A stretch of 39,591 nucleotides of DNA from Candidatus Segetimicrobium genomatis. GTDB lineage: Bacteria > Sysuimicrobiota > Sysuimicrobiia > Sysuimicrobiales > Kaftiobacteriaceae. Below, in pieces: positions 23,937-31,785 of this stretch (positions are counted from its first letter, which is position 1; each line of letters opens with the position of its first letter). Below the pieces are notes generated by a model. The model did not search any database and was not told the DNA's origin. It worked only from the letters and a program-made list of their open reading frames with translations. Both the position numbers and the translations under genes were made by a program. The stretch covers positions 10,595 to 50,185 of the forward strand of contig VBAP01000006.1 of NCBI GenBank assembly GCA_005882335.1. Direction: 5' to 3'.

Positions 23937-24690
23937 ACGCCTCAATCAAAAACCTTAGCCGGCGCAACGCCTCGCGCTGGATTCGTGACACGTGAATCTG
24001 GGAGATCCCGAGCCGGGTGGCGATGTCGGCTTGCGACAAGCCGTCGTAGTAGCGCAGACGGATTACTTCGCGCTGCCGGTCGGACAGGCGTTGCAGCGCC
24101 CCCTCCAGGGTGTGGCGGTCTTCCATGCGGACCAGTTCGGGATCTTCGCCCCCCAGGCTGCTCGCCACCGTGCCGTGTTCGTCATCGCCTTCGGCATCCA
24201 ACGAAATTGGACTGTAGGCATGGCCCAGTTCAAATGCCTCCACGATGTCCTCGAACGGTATGCCGGTCTCCTCGACAAGTTCGGGAATCGTAGGAGAGCG
24301 ACCGACCCGCTGCGCGAGGGTCTCGACCGTTTTCATCAGGGAGTTGTTGAGCTCGCGGAGCCGGCGCGGAACGCGGATGGCCCAGAACTTGTCACGGAAG
24401 TGCCGCTTCACCTCGCCCACGACCGTGGCCGTCGCATAGGTGGTGAACTCGGTCCCGCGCGTGGGGTCGAAACGATCCATGGCCTTCAACAGCCCGATGT
24501 TGGCGACCTGGATCAAGTCCTCCACGGGCTCCCCACGATTGGCAAACTTACGGGCCAGATAGGCCGCAAGATCCGAGTACGCGAGGATCAACTCATCGCG
24601 CAGCTTCGGATCCCTGGATTCGTGGAACTGCTTCAGCAGATCGCGCAGGACGGCCTTACTCGGCCGCTTCGCTCGGCGGCGTCGTGGCAT
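23935..24690 (-). CDS. SigF/SigB-family alternative RNA polymerase sigma factor
   Basis: 251 residues, sigma-70 group 3. Region 2 has DLAAYLARKFANRGEPVEDLIQVANIGLLKAMDRFDPTRGTEFTTYATATVVGEVKRHFRD; region 3 IRVPRRLRELNNSLMKTVETLAQRVGRSPTIPELVEETG; region 4 SLGGEDPE...RLSDRQREVIRLRYYDGLSQADIATRLGISQIHVSRIQREAL. These match SigB/SigF of general stress or sporulation systems. It follows the RsbW-like gene by 3 nt, so they form one unit. The start at ATG 24690 is convincing. Confidence 0.94.
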   Translation of the reverse strand: MPRRRRAKRPSKAVLRDLLKQFHESRDPKLRDELILAYSDLAAYLARKFANRGEPVEDLIQVANIGLLKAMDRFDPTRGTEFTTYATATVVGEVKRHFRDKFWAIRVPRRLRELNNSLMKTVETLAQRVGRSPTIPELVEETGIPFEDIVEAFELGHAYSPISLDAEGDDEHGTVASSLGGEDPELVRMEDRHTLEGALQRLSDRQREVIRLRYYDGLSQADIATRLGISQIHVSRIQREALRRLRFLIEA

Positions 24691-24693
24691 GCA

Positions 24694-25125
24694 TCACCGG
24701 GCCAACCGCTTCACCATCCGCGTCACCTGGTCGGCACCGTCGGCGCGGGTGTCAACTTCATCCATCAAGACCTGCATGAGCAACCGGTTCAGCTCGGTCT
24801 CCTGCGACCGGGCGTCCTTTGCGGGCCGGTGGGTGATCTGGACTTCCAACCGGTCACTGGCGATCAGAAACGACACGCCCACGGTGGGCGCCCCGGTCAG
24901 GATCGCCGCGGAGCATGCCTCCCCGACTGCCACTTTGAGGTCCTCGATATCATCGTAGGACAGGCCCATCCGGCCGGCCACAGCGGCGGCGGTCAGGCGG
25001 ACGACAACCACATAATCCGGGCGGCCTGGAATCTTCAAGTCGATCCGGGACGTACCCGCCTCGGTCGTGGTGGAGCGCTGCGCCTTAGTCACCTTGCCGG
25101 CCCCAGCTTTGGTCTGATCGTCCAT
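24694..25125 (-). CDS. RsbW-like anti-sigma factor with a degenerate ATPase domain
   Basis: 143 residues. LTAAAVAGRMGLSYDDIEDLKVAVGEACSAAI is the GHKL-type start of RsbW/SpoIIAB, which bind the sigma factor and phosphorylate the STAS partner. Two ATP-binding elements look lost: the N-box asparagine (usually EACTNA, here EACSAA) and the DxGxG loop, which I cannot find. So it may bind SigF without kinase activity. A polar 25-residue N-terminal tail precedes the domain. It is directly upstream of the sigma gene and 80 nt downstream of leuS. Confidence 0.8.
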   Translation of the reverse strand: MDDQTKAGAGKVTKAQRSTTTEAGTSRIDLKIPGRPDYVVVVRLTAAAVAGRMGLSYDDIEDLKVAVGEACSAAILTGAPTVGVSFLIASDRLEVQITHRPAKDARSQETELNRLLMQVLMDEVDTRADGADQVTRMVKRLAR

Positions 25126-25205
25126 GGGAGCTGTCCCTCGCTCCTGCTATTTTAGCCCAAAGATCAGCGCGCGTGTTTGTCCAGAGCGCCCCGATTGGGG
25201 GACGG

Positions 25206-27836
25206 TCACGCGGGGCTAATTTCCTCCGGCCGACCCTGTTTCCGCGTCACGAAGTTCACGAGCTTTCCGGGTACCACGACCACGCGGACTACCAACCGGC
25301 CGGCGGTGGCGGACACCACCCGGTCCCGGAGCCGGGCCTGTTCGACCAGCGCATCGGGGTCGATCCCGGTGGGCACCGTGAACCGGTCGCGCATCTTCCC
25401 GTCCACCTGCACGACGACAGTGTTCTCGGTATCCGCAGCCAGAGTCGGATCGTACTCGGGCCACGCCTCCTGGTGGACGCTGGCCGTGCGACCGAACCTT
25501 GCCCATGCCTCGTCGGCCGCGAAGGGCACGACCGGTGCGCAGATCCGGATGAGGGTCAGGATCGCCTCATGCCACGGCGCGGTACCCGCCCAGGTGGGCT
25601 CCCACCGCTCGGCGTCGTGCAGGAACGTCATCAACTCAGCGATTAGGGCGTTGAAGCGGAACCGTTCGACCGACTCGCCGACGATGCGGATCAACCGGTG
25701 CAGACGGGCCGGGAGCGGGTCGGGTAAGAAGGGAGACGGTCTGGTGCCGGGGGAATCTTCCCCCGCCTCGGCCGCCCGTACCCATAGGGCGAACAGCCGG
25801 CGCACAAAGCGCGCGGCGCCGGCGGCCACCTGGGGATCCCAGGTCACATCCTGGTCGAACGGTCCGATGAACATGACCGCCACCCGCAGGGCGTCGGCGC
25901 CGAAGGCCGCGACGACCTCGTCCGGCGTGACGATGTTACCCCGGGATTTGCTCATGCGCGTGCCGTCCAGTGGTGAGAGCATACTCCCCTGATTCCGCAA
26001 TCGCAGGAATGGTTCGGCAAACGCCACCAGGCCTTCGTCGTAGAGGACCTTCGTGAAGAAACGCGCGTACAGCAGGTGCATGACCGCGTGCTCGGCTCCG
26101 CCGACGTACCAGTCCACTGGTAGCCAGTACCGGACCGCGTCCGGATGCCAGGGACCATCAGGGTACGATGGCTCAGTGAACCGCAGGAAATACCAGTTGG
26201 AATCCGCGAACCCGTCCAGCGTGTCGGTTTCGCGCGCAGCCCCGCCTCCGCAACGAGGGCACGTCGTGCGGACGAACGACTCGATCCCGGCCAACGGCGA
26301 CCGGCCTGTGCCAGCGGGTTCGTATCGCTCGACGTCGGGAAGCAGCACCGGCAGGTCGGCGTCCGGCACCGGGACGATTCCGCAGCGGTCGCAGTGGATG
26401 ACAGGAATGGGCGCGCCCCAGTAGCGCTGCCTGCTGATCAACCAGTCTCGCATCCGGAAGCGCACCGCCGGCTCGCCGGCATCGCGGGCACGCAGCGCCT
26501 CCGCGATCGCGGCCCGCGCGGCTCCGGTCAGCAGTCCGCTAAACTGGCCGGAGTCTCGCAGCACACCCTCACCGCCGTAGGGCAGGCCCTCTTCGCCTGT
26601 CCCTCCTTGCACGACGCGCCGGATGGAAATGTGCCGCGCTGTGGCAAAGCGGAAGTCACGCTCGTCATGGGCCGGGACGCCCATCACCGCCCCGCGACCG
26701 TATTGCGCCAGCACATAGTCGGCGACGTACACCGGAAGACGGTCGCCGGTGAACGGGTGGGCCGCGTGCGCCCCAGTGAAGACGCCGGACGGCACCTGTT
26801 CTGCGTTCATCCGGTCAACCTCCGGCCTGCGCAGCGCGCTCTGCAAATACGCGGCGACTTCTGCGCGGCGCGAGGGGGTGGCGATACCGGTAGCCAGGGG
26901 GTGCTCGGGCGCCAGCGCAAGGAAGGTCGCCCCGAAGATCGTATCCACCCGGGTCGTGAACACTGCCACATCCTGCCCCACCGCGCCGGGATCCCCCTCC
27001 GTGATCCGAAACCGCACCTCCGCTCCTTCAGATCGGCCGATCCAGCCGCGCTGCATCGTTTTGATCGATTCCGGCCAGTCCAACTCAGCCAGATCGGTCA
27101 GCAACCGCTCGGCGTACGCCGTCGTGCGAACATACCACTGCTCCAGGGCGCGGCGTTCCACCGGTGTGTCTCCGTGCCGCCAGCAGCGGCCGTCCTCCAC
27201 CTGTTCGTTGGCCAGGATCGTCCGGCATTTGGGGCACCACCACTGCCACCCGGTGGCGCGGTAGGCCAGGCCCCGGCGCAAGAGCAGCAAGAACCCCCAC
27301 TGCGTCCACCGGTAGAACCGCGGGTCGCTGGTGGTGAACTCGCGCGACCAGTCGTACGAACAACCGATGAGCTGCAGCTGCCGGCGGTAGTTGGCACCGT
27401 ACTCGCGGGTGGTGTCTCGGGGGTGGCGACCCCGCAGCAGGGCCTCATTCTCGGCTGGCAGGCCGAACGCGTCCCATCCCATCGGGTGCAGGACGGCGTG
27501 GCCGCGCATCCGGTAATACCGTGCCAGGACATCGGTGGGCACATAGTTCTTTGCGTGCCCGACGGAGAGTCCGTCCCCCGAGGGGTACGGGAAGAAGTCG
27601 AGGACGTAGGCCTTCGGCCGGCCGGAGGGCACAGGCGTGCGGTAGACGCCCCGCTCCTCCCAGGCCCGGCGCCAGTGTGCTTCGACGGCGCCGTGATCGA
27701 AGTGGACTCTTATTCTGGCTGCGCGAGTTCCAACGGCATCACCCCGCTTCGCGGGATCGCGGGAACGCGGGATCGCGGGAACACGGAACTGCTCGCCGTG
27801 GCGCGGTGTCGCGTTCCCCCGTTCCCGTATTCCCAT
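25206..27836 (-). CDS. leuS: Leucyl-tRNA synthetase, first of two in tandem
   Basis: Charges tRNA-Leu. 876 codons from ATG 27836. The HIGH signature is LSVGHAKNY (about 90-97), preceded by FFPYPSGDG. KMSKS is RMSKSRGN (near 630). The CP1 editing domain is intact (FTTRVDTIFG and MGVPAHDERD with the discriminating aspartate). RDWLISRQRYWGAPIP and ADSNWYFLRF also match. The C-terminal VQVDGKMRDRFTVP is present. Residues 1-40 are translated GGGAACGCG repeat; homology begins near VHFDHGAVEAHWRRAW. No in-frame ATG, GTG or TTG is visible between the repeat and that point, so ATG 27836 or a non-standard ATA must be used. Confidence 0.93.
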   Translation of the reverse strand: MGIRERGNATPRHGEQFRVPAIPRSRDPAKRGDAVGTRAARIRVHFDHGAVEAHWRRAWEERGVYRTPVPSGRPKAYVLDFFPYPSGDGLSVGHAKNYVPTDVLARYYRMRGHAVLHPMGWDAFGLPAENEALLRGRHPRDTTREYGANYRRQLQLIGCSYDWSREFTTSDPRFYRWTQWGFLLLLRRGLAYRATGWQWWCPKCRTILANEQVEDGRCWRHGDTPVERRALEQWYVRTTAYAERLLTDLAELDWPESIKTMQRGWIGRSEGAEVRFRITEGDPGAVGQDVAVFTTRVDTIFGATFLALAPEHPLATGIATPSRRAEVAAYLQSALRRPEVDRMNAEQVPSGVFTGAHAAHPFTGDRLPVYVADYVLAQYGRGAVMGVPAHDERDFRFATARHISIRRVVQGGTGEEGLPYGGEGVLRDSGQFSGLLTGAARAAIAEALRARDAGEPAVRFRMRDWLISRQRYWGAPIPVIHCDRCGIVPVPDADLPVLLPDVERYEPAGTGRSPLAGIESFVRTTCPRCGGGAARETDTLDGFADSNWYFLRFTEPSYPDGPWHPDAVRYWLPVDWYVGGAEHAVMHLLYARFFTKVLYDEGLVAFAEPFLRLRNQGSMLSPLDGTRMSKSRGNIVTPDEVVAAFGADALRVAVMFIGPFDQDVTWDPQVAAGAARFVRRLFALWVRAAEAGEDSPGTRPSPFLPDPLPARLHRLIRIVGESVERFRFNALIAELMTFLHDAERWEPTWAGTAPWHEAILTLIRICAPVVPFAADEAWARFGRTASVHQEAWPEYDPTLAADTENTVVVQVDGKMRDRFTVPTGIDPDALVEQARLRDRVVSATAGRLVVRVVVVPGKLVNFVTRKQGRPEEISPA

Positions 27837-27843
27837 GTTCCCG
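27740..27843. repeat. GGGAACGCG hairpin array at the junction of the two leuS genes
   Basis: The left arm (27745-27785) has CGCGGGATCGCGGGAACGCGGGATCGCGGGAAC-type units; the right arm (27806-27842) has CGTTCCCCCGTTCCCGTATTCCC. The minus-strand ATG of the downstream leuS (27836) is contained in the right arm, 8 nt past the stop of the upstream leuS. Confidence 0.88.
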
Positions 27844-30387
27844 TCATTTCGTTACAACGTTGACCAGTCTCCCCGGCACCACGACGATGTCCGCCACCTG
27901 CCTGCCGTCCATGAACCTCCGCACCTTTTCGTTATCCAGAGCCATCTCTTTGGCCTTGGCGTCGGTCAGGCCGGAGGGGACCTGGATCCGATCGCGGACT
28001 TTGCCGTCCACCTGCAGCACCAGGGTCACCAGTTCCGCGCGGGCCAGGGTCGCGTTGTAGGATGGCCATCGCTGCTGGTGGATGCTATAGGACTCGCCCA
28101 TCGACGCCCACAGCTCCTCTGCGATATGCGGGGTCATGGGAGCCAGGAGCAGCACCAGCGACCGGATGGCTTCCCGCCACGCGGTCGTCCCCGCCTGCTC
28201 GTCCCTCATCTTGTACATGTAGTTGACGAATTCCATCAGCGCGGCGATGGCCGTGTTGAAGTGGAAGCCTTCCAGGTCCTCGGTCACCTTCTTGATCGTC
28301 TTATGCGTCCAGTGCGTTAACTCCCGGCTATCACGGGAGCGCGGGATCGCGGGAGCGGGGGATCGCGACCCGCGAGTGGGGGCCGTCTGCATTGCCGCGT
28401 TCCCCCGTTCCCCCGTTCCCGCGCTCCGCCCCGAGCCCGCGGAGCGGGCGCGGGGGTTCCCGTTGGTTTCGTTTACCAAGTTCCACACGCGCTGCAGAAA
28501 CCGATGCACGCCCTCGATGCCGCGGCTGTTCCAGGGCCCGCCGCCTTCCCAGGGACCGATGAACATCAGGTAGGCTCGCACCGTATCGGCCCCAACCGAG
28601 TTGACATACGCATCGGGGTTCACCACGTTCCCCCGTGATTTGCTCATCTTCTCGCCATCTTCGCCCAGGATGACACCCTGGTTGAATAGACGCAGCATCG
28701 GTTCGCCAAAACCGACCATGCCCAGATCTCGCATCACCTTCGTCCAAAAGCGCGTGTACAGCAGGTGCATCACGGCGTGCTCCACGCCGCCCGTGTACTG
28801 GTCCACCGGCAGCCAGTACCGGCCCGCCTCCGGATCGAACGGACGGCGCATGTCGTGTGGGCTGAGGTAGCGGTACTGGTACCAGGACGAATCGATGAAC
28901 GTGTCCATGGTGTCTGTCTCCCGCTCCGCCTGGCCGCCGCACTGCGGGCAGCGCGTGCGCCGGAATCCCTCATGCAGTTTCAGCGGGGACTCGCCCGTGG
29001 GCAAAAACTCGGCATCTTCCGGTAGCCGCACCGGCAGATCCGACTCCGGCACCGGCACGGTCCCACAGTGGGAGCAGTAGATGATGGGAATCGGCGTGCC
29101 CCAATAGCGCTGGCGGCTGATCAGCCAGTCGTGCAGGCGGTAGTTTGCCTTGCGCTGACCGATGCCGCGCTCCTCCATGTAGTCGGCGATCCGCTCCCAC
29201 CCTTCGCGCGAGGGTAGGCCGGTGAATGGCCCTGAGTTCACCATGGTGCCTTCACCCAGATACGCCTCCGCAAGCGGCCGGCCGTCCCACCCCGGTGGAG
29301 CAACCACGACGGGGATGGGTAGCTGATATTTCCTGGCAAAGTCGAAGTCGCGAGCATCGTGGGCTGGTACACCCTGGATGGCCCCGGTGCCGTAAGTCAG
29401 CAACACGTAGTCAGCGATGAAGATGGGCGCGCGTTCCCCGTTCATGGGGTTGATCGCAAACGCGCCGATCGCGACCCCGTCGCGCTCCTTTTCGGTGGAC
29501 AGCCGCTCGATATCAGACTGGCGCGCGGCCTTATACTTGTAGGCTTCCACTTCCGCGCGGCGGTCCGGGGTCGTCAGCTGGTCCACCAGCGGGTGCTCCG
29601 GGGCCAGCACGGCAAAGGTCATGCCATGGACCGTGTCCGGCCGCGTCGTGAAGACGCGGAACGATGCACCCGGATGCCCCTGCACCTTCAACTCGAACTC
29701 GACGCCGATACTCTTGCCGATCCAGTTTTCCTGGAGGGTCCGGACGCGGTCCGGCCATTCGATACCGGAAAAATCCAGCAGCTCGTCGGCATAGGCCGTG
29801 ATCTTCAGGAACCACTGCTCCAGGTTCTTCTTGATGACCGGCGTGCCGCAGCGCTCGCAGACGCGCTCCTCGCCGACGACCTGCTCGCGAGCCAGCGTCG
29901 TGTGGTCCTTGGGACACCAATCGACCGGCGCCAGCGCGCGGTACGCCAGGCCGCGGTCGTACATCTTCAAGAAGAACCATTGGTTCCAGATGTAGTATTC
30001 GGGGTCGCAGGTGACAACTTCGCGCGACCACTCCCACATCGCGCCCATGGACCGCAGCTGCCCCCGCATCCGGGCGATATTGTCCATAGTCCACTTGTAG
30101 GGATGGATGCCGTGTTGAATCGCGGCGTTCTCCGCCGGCAGGCCGAATGCGTCAAAGCCGATGGGGAACAGGACGTTGTTGCCCTGCATGCGCCGCCAGC
30201 GCGCGGCGGCATCGGACGGCGCCATGGCGTACCAGTGTCCGATGTGCAGGTCGCCGGATGGATACGGGTACATCGTCAAAAAGTAAAACTTCGGCCGGGG
30301 GTCGAAGTCCCGGGTTTCGTGCAGACGGTCCTTCTCCCAGCGGGTCTGCCACTTGGCCTCGAGTGTCACCGCATCGTACCGCTTCAT
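27844..30387 (-). CDS. leuS: Leucyl-tRNA synthetase, second paralogue, with an in-frame repeat insertion
   Basis: 847 residues from ATG 30387. HIGH is LHIGH (47-51) in MYPYPSGDLHIGHWYAMAPSD; KMSKS is intact (near 583). CP1 editing motifs VFTTRPDTVHG and QGVPAHDARD are present. WCPKDHTTLAREQV and EWPDRVRTLQENWIGKSIG are typical LeuRS. It ends VVVPGRLVNVVTK. Near residues 642-688 there is a roughly 46-residue Arg/Gly/Ser/Pro-rich stretch, encoded by the repeat array at 28324-28463, between the catalytic core and the anticodon-binding helices (WNLVNETNG ... LTHWTHKTIKKVTEDLEGF). The frame is uninterrupted. It lies directly downstream of ilvE. Confidence 0.95.
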   Translation of the reverse strand: MKRYDAVTLEAKWQTRWEKDRLHETRDFDPRPKFYFLTMYPYPSGDLHIGHWYAMAPSDAAARWRRMQGNNVLFPIGFDAFGLPAENAAIQHGIHPYKWTMDNIARMRGQLRSMGAMWEWSREVVTCDPEYYIWNQWFFLKMYDRGLAYRALAPVDWCPKDHTTLAREQVVGEERVCERCGTPVIKKNLEQWFLKITAYADELLDFSGIEWPDRVRTLQENWIGKSIGVEFELKVQGHPGASFRVFTTRPDTVHGMTFAVLAPEHPLVDQLTTPDRRAEVEAYKYKAARQSDIERLSTEKERDGVAIGAFAINPMNGERAPIFIADYVLLTYGTGAIQGVPAHDARDFDFARKYQLPIPVVVAPPGWDGRPLAEAYLGEGTMVNSGPFTGLPSREGWERIADYMEERGIGQRKANYRLHDWLISRQRYWGTPIPIIYCSHCGTVPVPESDLPVRLPEDAEFLPTGESPLKLHEGFRRTRCPQCGGQAERETDTMDTFIDSSWYQYRYLSPHDMRRPFDPEAGRYWLPVDQYTGGVEHAVMHLLYTRFWTKVMRDLGMVGFGEPMLRLFNQGVILGEDGEKMSKSRGNVVNPDAYVNSVGADTVRAYLMFIGPWEGGGPWNSRGIEGVHRFLQRVWNLVNETNGNPRARSAGSGRSAGTGERGNAAMQTAPTRGSRSPAPAIPRSRDSRELTHWTHKTIKKVTEDLEGFHFNTAIAALMEFVNYMYKMRDEQAGTTAWREAIRSLVLLLAPMTPHIAEELWASMGESYSIHQQRWPSYNATLARAELVTLVLQVDGKVRDRIQVPSGLTDAKAKEMALDNEKVRRFMDGRQVADIVVVPGRLVNVVTK
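28324..28463. repeat. GGGAACGCG-type array inserted in frame in leuS
   Basis: The left arm (28336-28366) has GGGAGCGCGGGATCGCGGGAGCG units; the right arm (28395-28425) has CGTTCCCCCGTTCCCCCGTTCCCGCG; the module GCTCCGCCCCGAGC...GGGGGTTCCC follows (28423-28461). About 140 nt in all. It is inside a coding sequence, unlike the other arrays. Confidence 0.9.
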
Positions 30388-30404
30388 CTTCTCGATATCA
30401 CCGG

Positions 30405-30486
30405 AAATCCATTGGATCTATTGGATCTACATCTATGTTCTTGTCCCTGATTCAACAGATTCAACGGATCCAATAGATCCAATGGA
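30405..30486. repeat. Hairpin array of the 9-nt word TTGGATCTA
   Basis: The left arm has CCATTGGATCTATTGGATCTAC; the right arm has CAACAGATTCAACGGATCCAATAGATCCAATGGATT. It fills the gap before leuS and runs into ilvE: on the minus strand the units encode the last residues of IlvE (SIGSIGSVESVES). Confidence 0.88.
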
Positions 30487-31407
30487 TTTCTTTTCTGTGA
30501 CTAGGGTCAGCCAGTTATGCCGGTCGGGTTTTCGTCCTTCAGTGATGCCGAAGAACTCTTCCTGAATCCGCTTGGTGACCTGGCCCCGGCCGCTCCCGAT
30601 GCGGATCCGGTCCACGGATCGAATCGGCGTGACCTCGGCCGCGGTGCCCGTGAAGAAGACTTCGTCGGCCACATACAGGATGTCTCGCAGCAGCGGCTGT
30701 TCCCGTACAGTAATTCCGAGATCCCGGCACAAGGTCAGGATCACCCCGCGCGTCACCCCGGGCAGGATGGCGCTGGTCAGCGGCGGCGTATACACCTCGC
30801 CGTCCTTTACCACGAAGATATTCTCGCCGCTGCCTTCGCTGATAAAACCGGAGGCATCCAGCGCGATCCCCTCCGCATAGCCGAGGTCGGCGGCTTCCAT
30901 CGTGATCAACTGTGATGTCACGTACTGCCCTCCGATCTTCCCCATCGGCACGCCGGTGTCGGGTGCCATGCGACGCCAGGAACTGACCATCACGTCCACG
31001 CCCTGTTCAATGGCCTCCGCGCCGAGGTAGCGACCCCACTCCACAGTGATGACGGCCACCTCGACAGGCGATTTCCGCGGGTCCAGGCTGAACGAACCCG
31101 CGCCACGGAACGCGATAGGCCGAATGTAGCACTCTTTGAATTGATTGATGCGCACCGTCTCCGTGATCGCGTCGGTCATCTCCGCCGCCGTGTAGGGCAG
31201 CTCCATCCGAAAGATCCGGCACGAGTCGAACATCCGCCGGACGTGCGGGGGCAGGCAAAATATCTCCGGACCCTTTGAAGTGGCGTACGCGCGGATCCCC
31301 TCGAACACGCTCGAGCCGTAGTGGAGCGCCTGGGCCATCACCGACACCTTGGCTTCGTCCGCCGGCACCAGCTTCCCGTTGAACCAGATGTACTTACCAG
31401 AATTCAT
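30433..31407 (-). CDS. ilvE: Branched-chain amino acid aminotransferase
   Basis: 324 residues, PLP fold-type IV. It makes leucine, isoleucine and valine from their keto acids. MNSGKYIWFNGKLVPADEAKVSVMAQALHYGSSVFEGIRAY is the typical start. The PLP lysine is in MGKIGGQYVTSQ (K157), and GFISEGSGENIFVV plus FFTGTAAEVTPIRSVD are family motifs. The last 17 or so residues (SIGSIGSVESVESGTRT) are encoded by the TTGGATCTA repeat. GGGGGG precedes ATG 31407. It lies downstream of a leucine-type T-box leader and heads an ilvE-leuS-leuS operon. Confidence 0.95.
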   Translation of the reverse strand: MNSGKYIWFNGKLVPADEAKVSVMAQALHYGSSVFEGIRAYATSKGPEIFCLPPHVRRMFDSCRIFRMELPYTAAEMTDAITETVRINQFKECYIRPIAFRGAGSFSLDPRKSPVEVAVITVEWGRYLGAEAIEQGVDVMVSSWRRMAPDTGVPMGKIGGQYVTSQLITMEAADLGYAEGIALDASGFISEGSGENIFVVKDGEVYTPPLTSAILPGVTRGVILTLCRDLGITVREQPLLRDILYVADEVFFTGTAAEVTPIRSVDRIRIGSGRGQVTKRIQEEFFGITEGRKPDRHNWLTLVTEKKSIGSIGSVESVESGTRT

Positions 31408-31423
31408 CGCTTACCCCCCAACT

Positions 31424-31540
31424 GCGTCTACGATGTCTACCAGGTCTACTAGGTCTTCAAAGTCTACAGGCTCCACCTTGGAGAGGTGGCGATCTTTGGA
31501 GGCGTGTAAACATTGTAGACATTGAAGACCTTGTAGACGC
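31424..31540. repeat. Hairpin array of the 9-nt word GTCTACNAG
   Basis: The left arm (31426-31472) has GTCTACGAT, GTCTACCAG, GTCTACTAG, GTCTTCAAA, GTCTACAG; the right arm (31505-31541) has TGTAGACATTGAAGACCTTGTAGACG. It lies between the T-box terminator and the ilvE start codon. Confidence 0.88.
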
Positions 31541-31587
31541 CTTTAAAGAAAATGCCGCCTCCATCCAAGTTGGGGACGAAGGCGGTC
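31540..31587 (-). terminator. Rho-independent terminator of the ilvE T-box leader
   Basis: On the minus strand ACCGCCTTCGTCCCC can pair with GGATGGAGGCGGC (with mismatches) and is followed by ATTTTCTTT. It sits immediately after the T-box sequence, so it competes with the antiterminator. Confidence 0.8.
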
Positions 31588-31644
31588 TCCGTGGTACCAC
31601 CCCGGTTGATAGCCCTGAACCACTCGCCTCGCTTGGGTTCAGGG

Positions 31645-31712
31645 CATGCACCACTCGGAGAACGTGTCTCAAGTGGCGCCGCCGTGCACCCGAGCGTAGC
31701 GAGTGGTGCATG
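31645..31712. repeat. 13-bp inverted repeat directly after the tRNA-Ala CCA end
   Basis: CATGCACCACTCG (31645-31657) and CGAGTGGTGCATG (31700-31712) are perfect reverse complements with a 42-nt loop. On the transcript the stem begins inside the tRNA 3' CCA (it includes the last two bases, CA). It could sequester the tRNA end or guide its processing. Confidence 0.9.
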
Positions 31713-31785
31713 GTGGACCTGGCGGGAATTGAACCCGCGACCTCCCGCACGCCAAGCGGGCGCTCTCCCCCTGAGCTACAGGCCC
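31711..31785 (-). tRNA. tRNA-Ala (anticodon GGC)
   Basis: 75 nt including an encoded CCA. Acceptor GGGCCTG/CAGGTCC pairs in all seven positions and contains G3-U70, the alanine identity element. D stem GCTC/GAGC, anticodon stem CCCGC/GCGGG with loop TTGGCGT (anticodon GGC), variable AGGTC, T stem GCGGG/CCCGC with loop TTCAATT, discriminator A. It lies inside the T-box leader of ilvE and I see no separate promoter for it, so it should be transcribed from 32004-32033. Confidence 0.96.

Noticed and set aside
26145-27863. Long plus-strand open frame (572 codons) opposite leuS
   Set aside because: It has no recognisable domain and lies antisense to conserved leuS motifs; GC-rich coding strands give such mirror frames.
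27844-30387. Possibility that the second synthetase is IleRS or ValRS
   Set aside because: MAPSDAAARWRRMQG after HIGH, the editing loop TTRPDT with VPAHD and the C-terminal VQVDGKVRDRI-type domain are LeuRS-specific.
31457-31750. Minus-strand open frame over the tRNA-Ala 3' half and T-box
   Set aside because: It covers a tRNA and an RNA leader with strong structure; no protein similarity and no ribosome-binding site.
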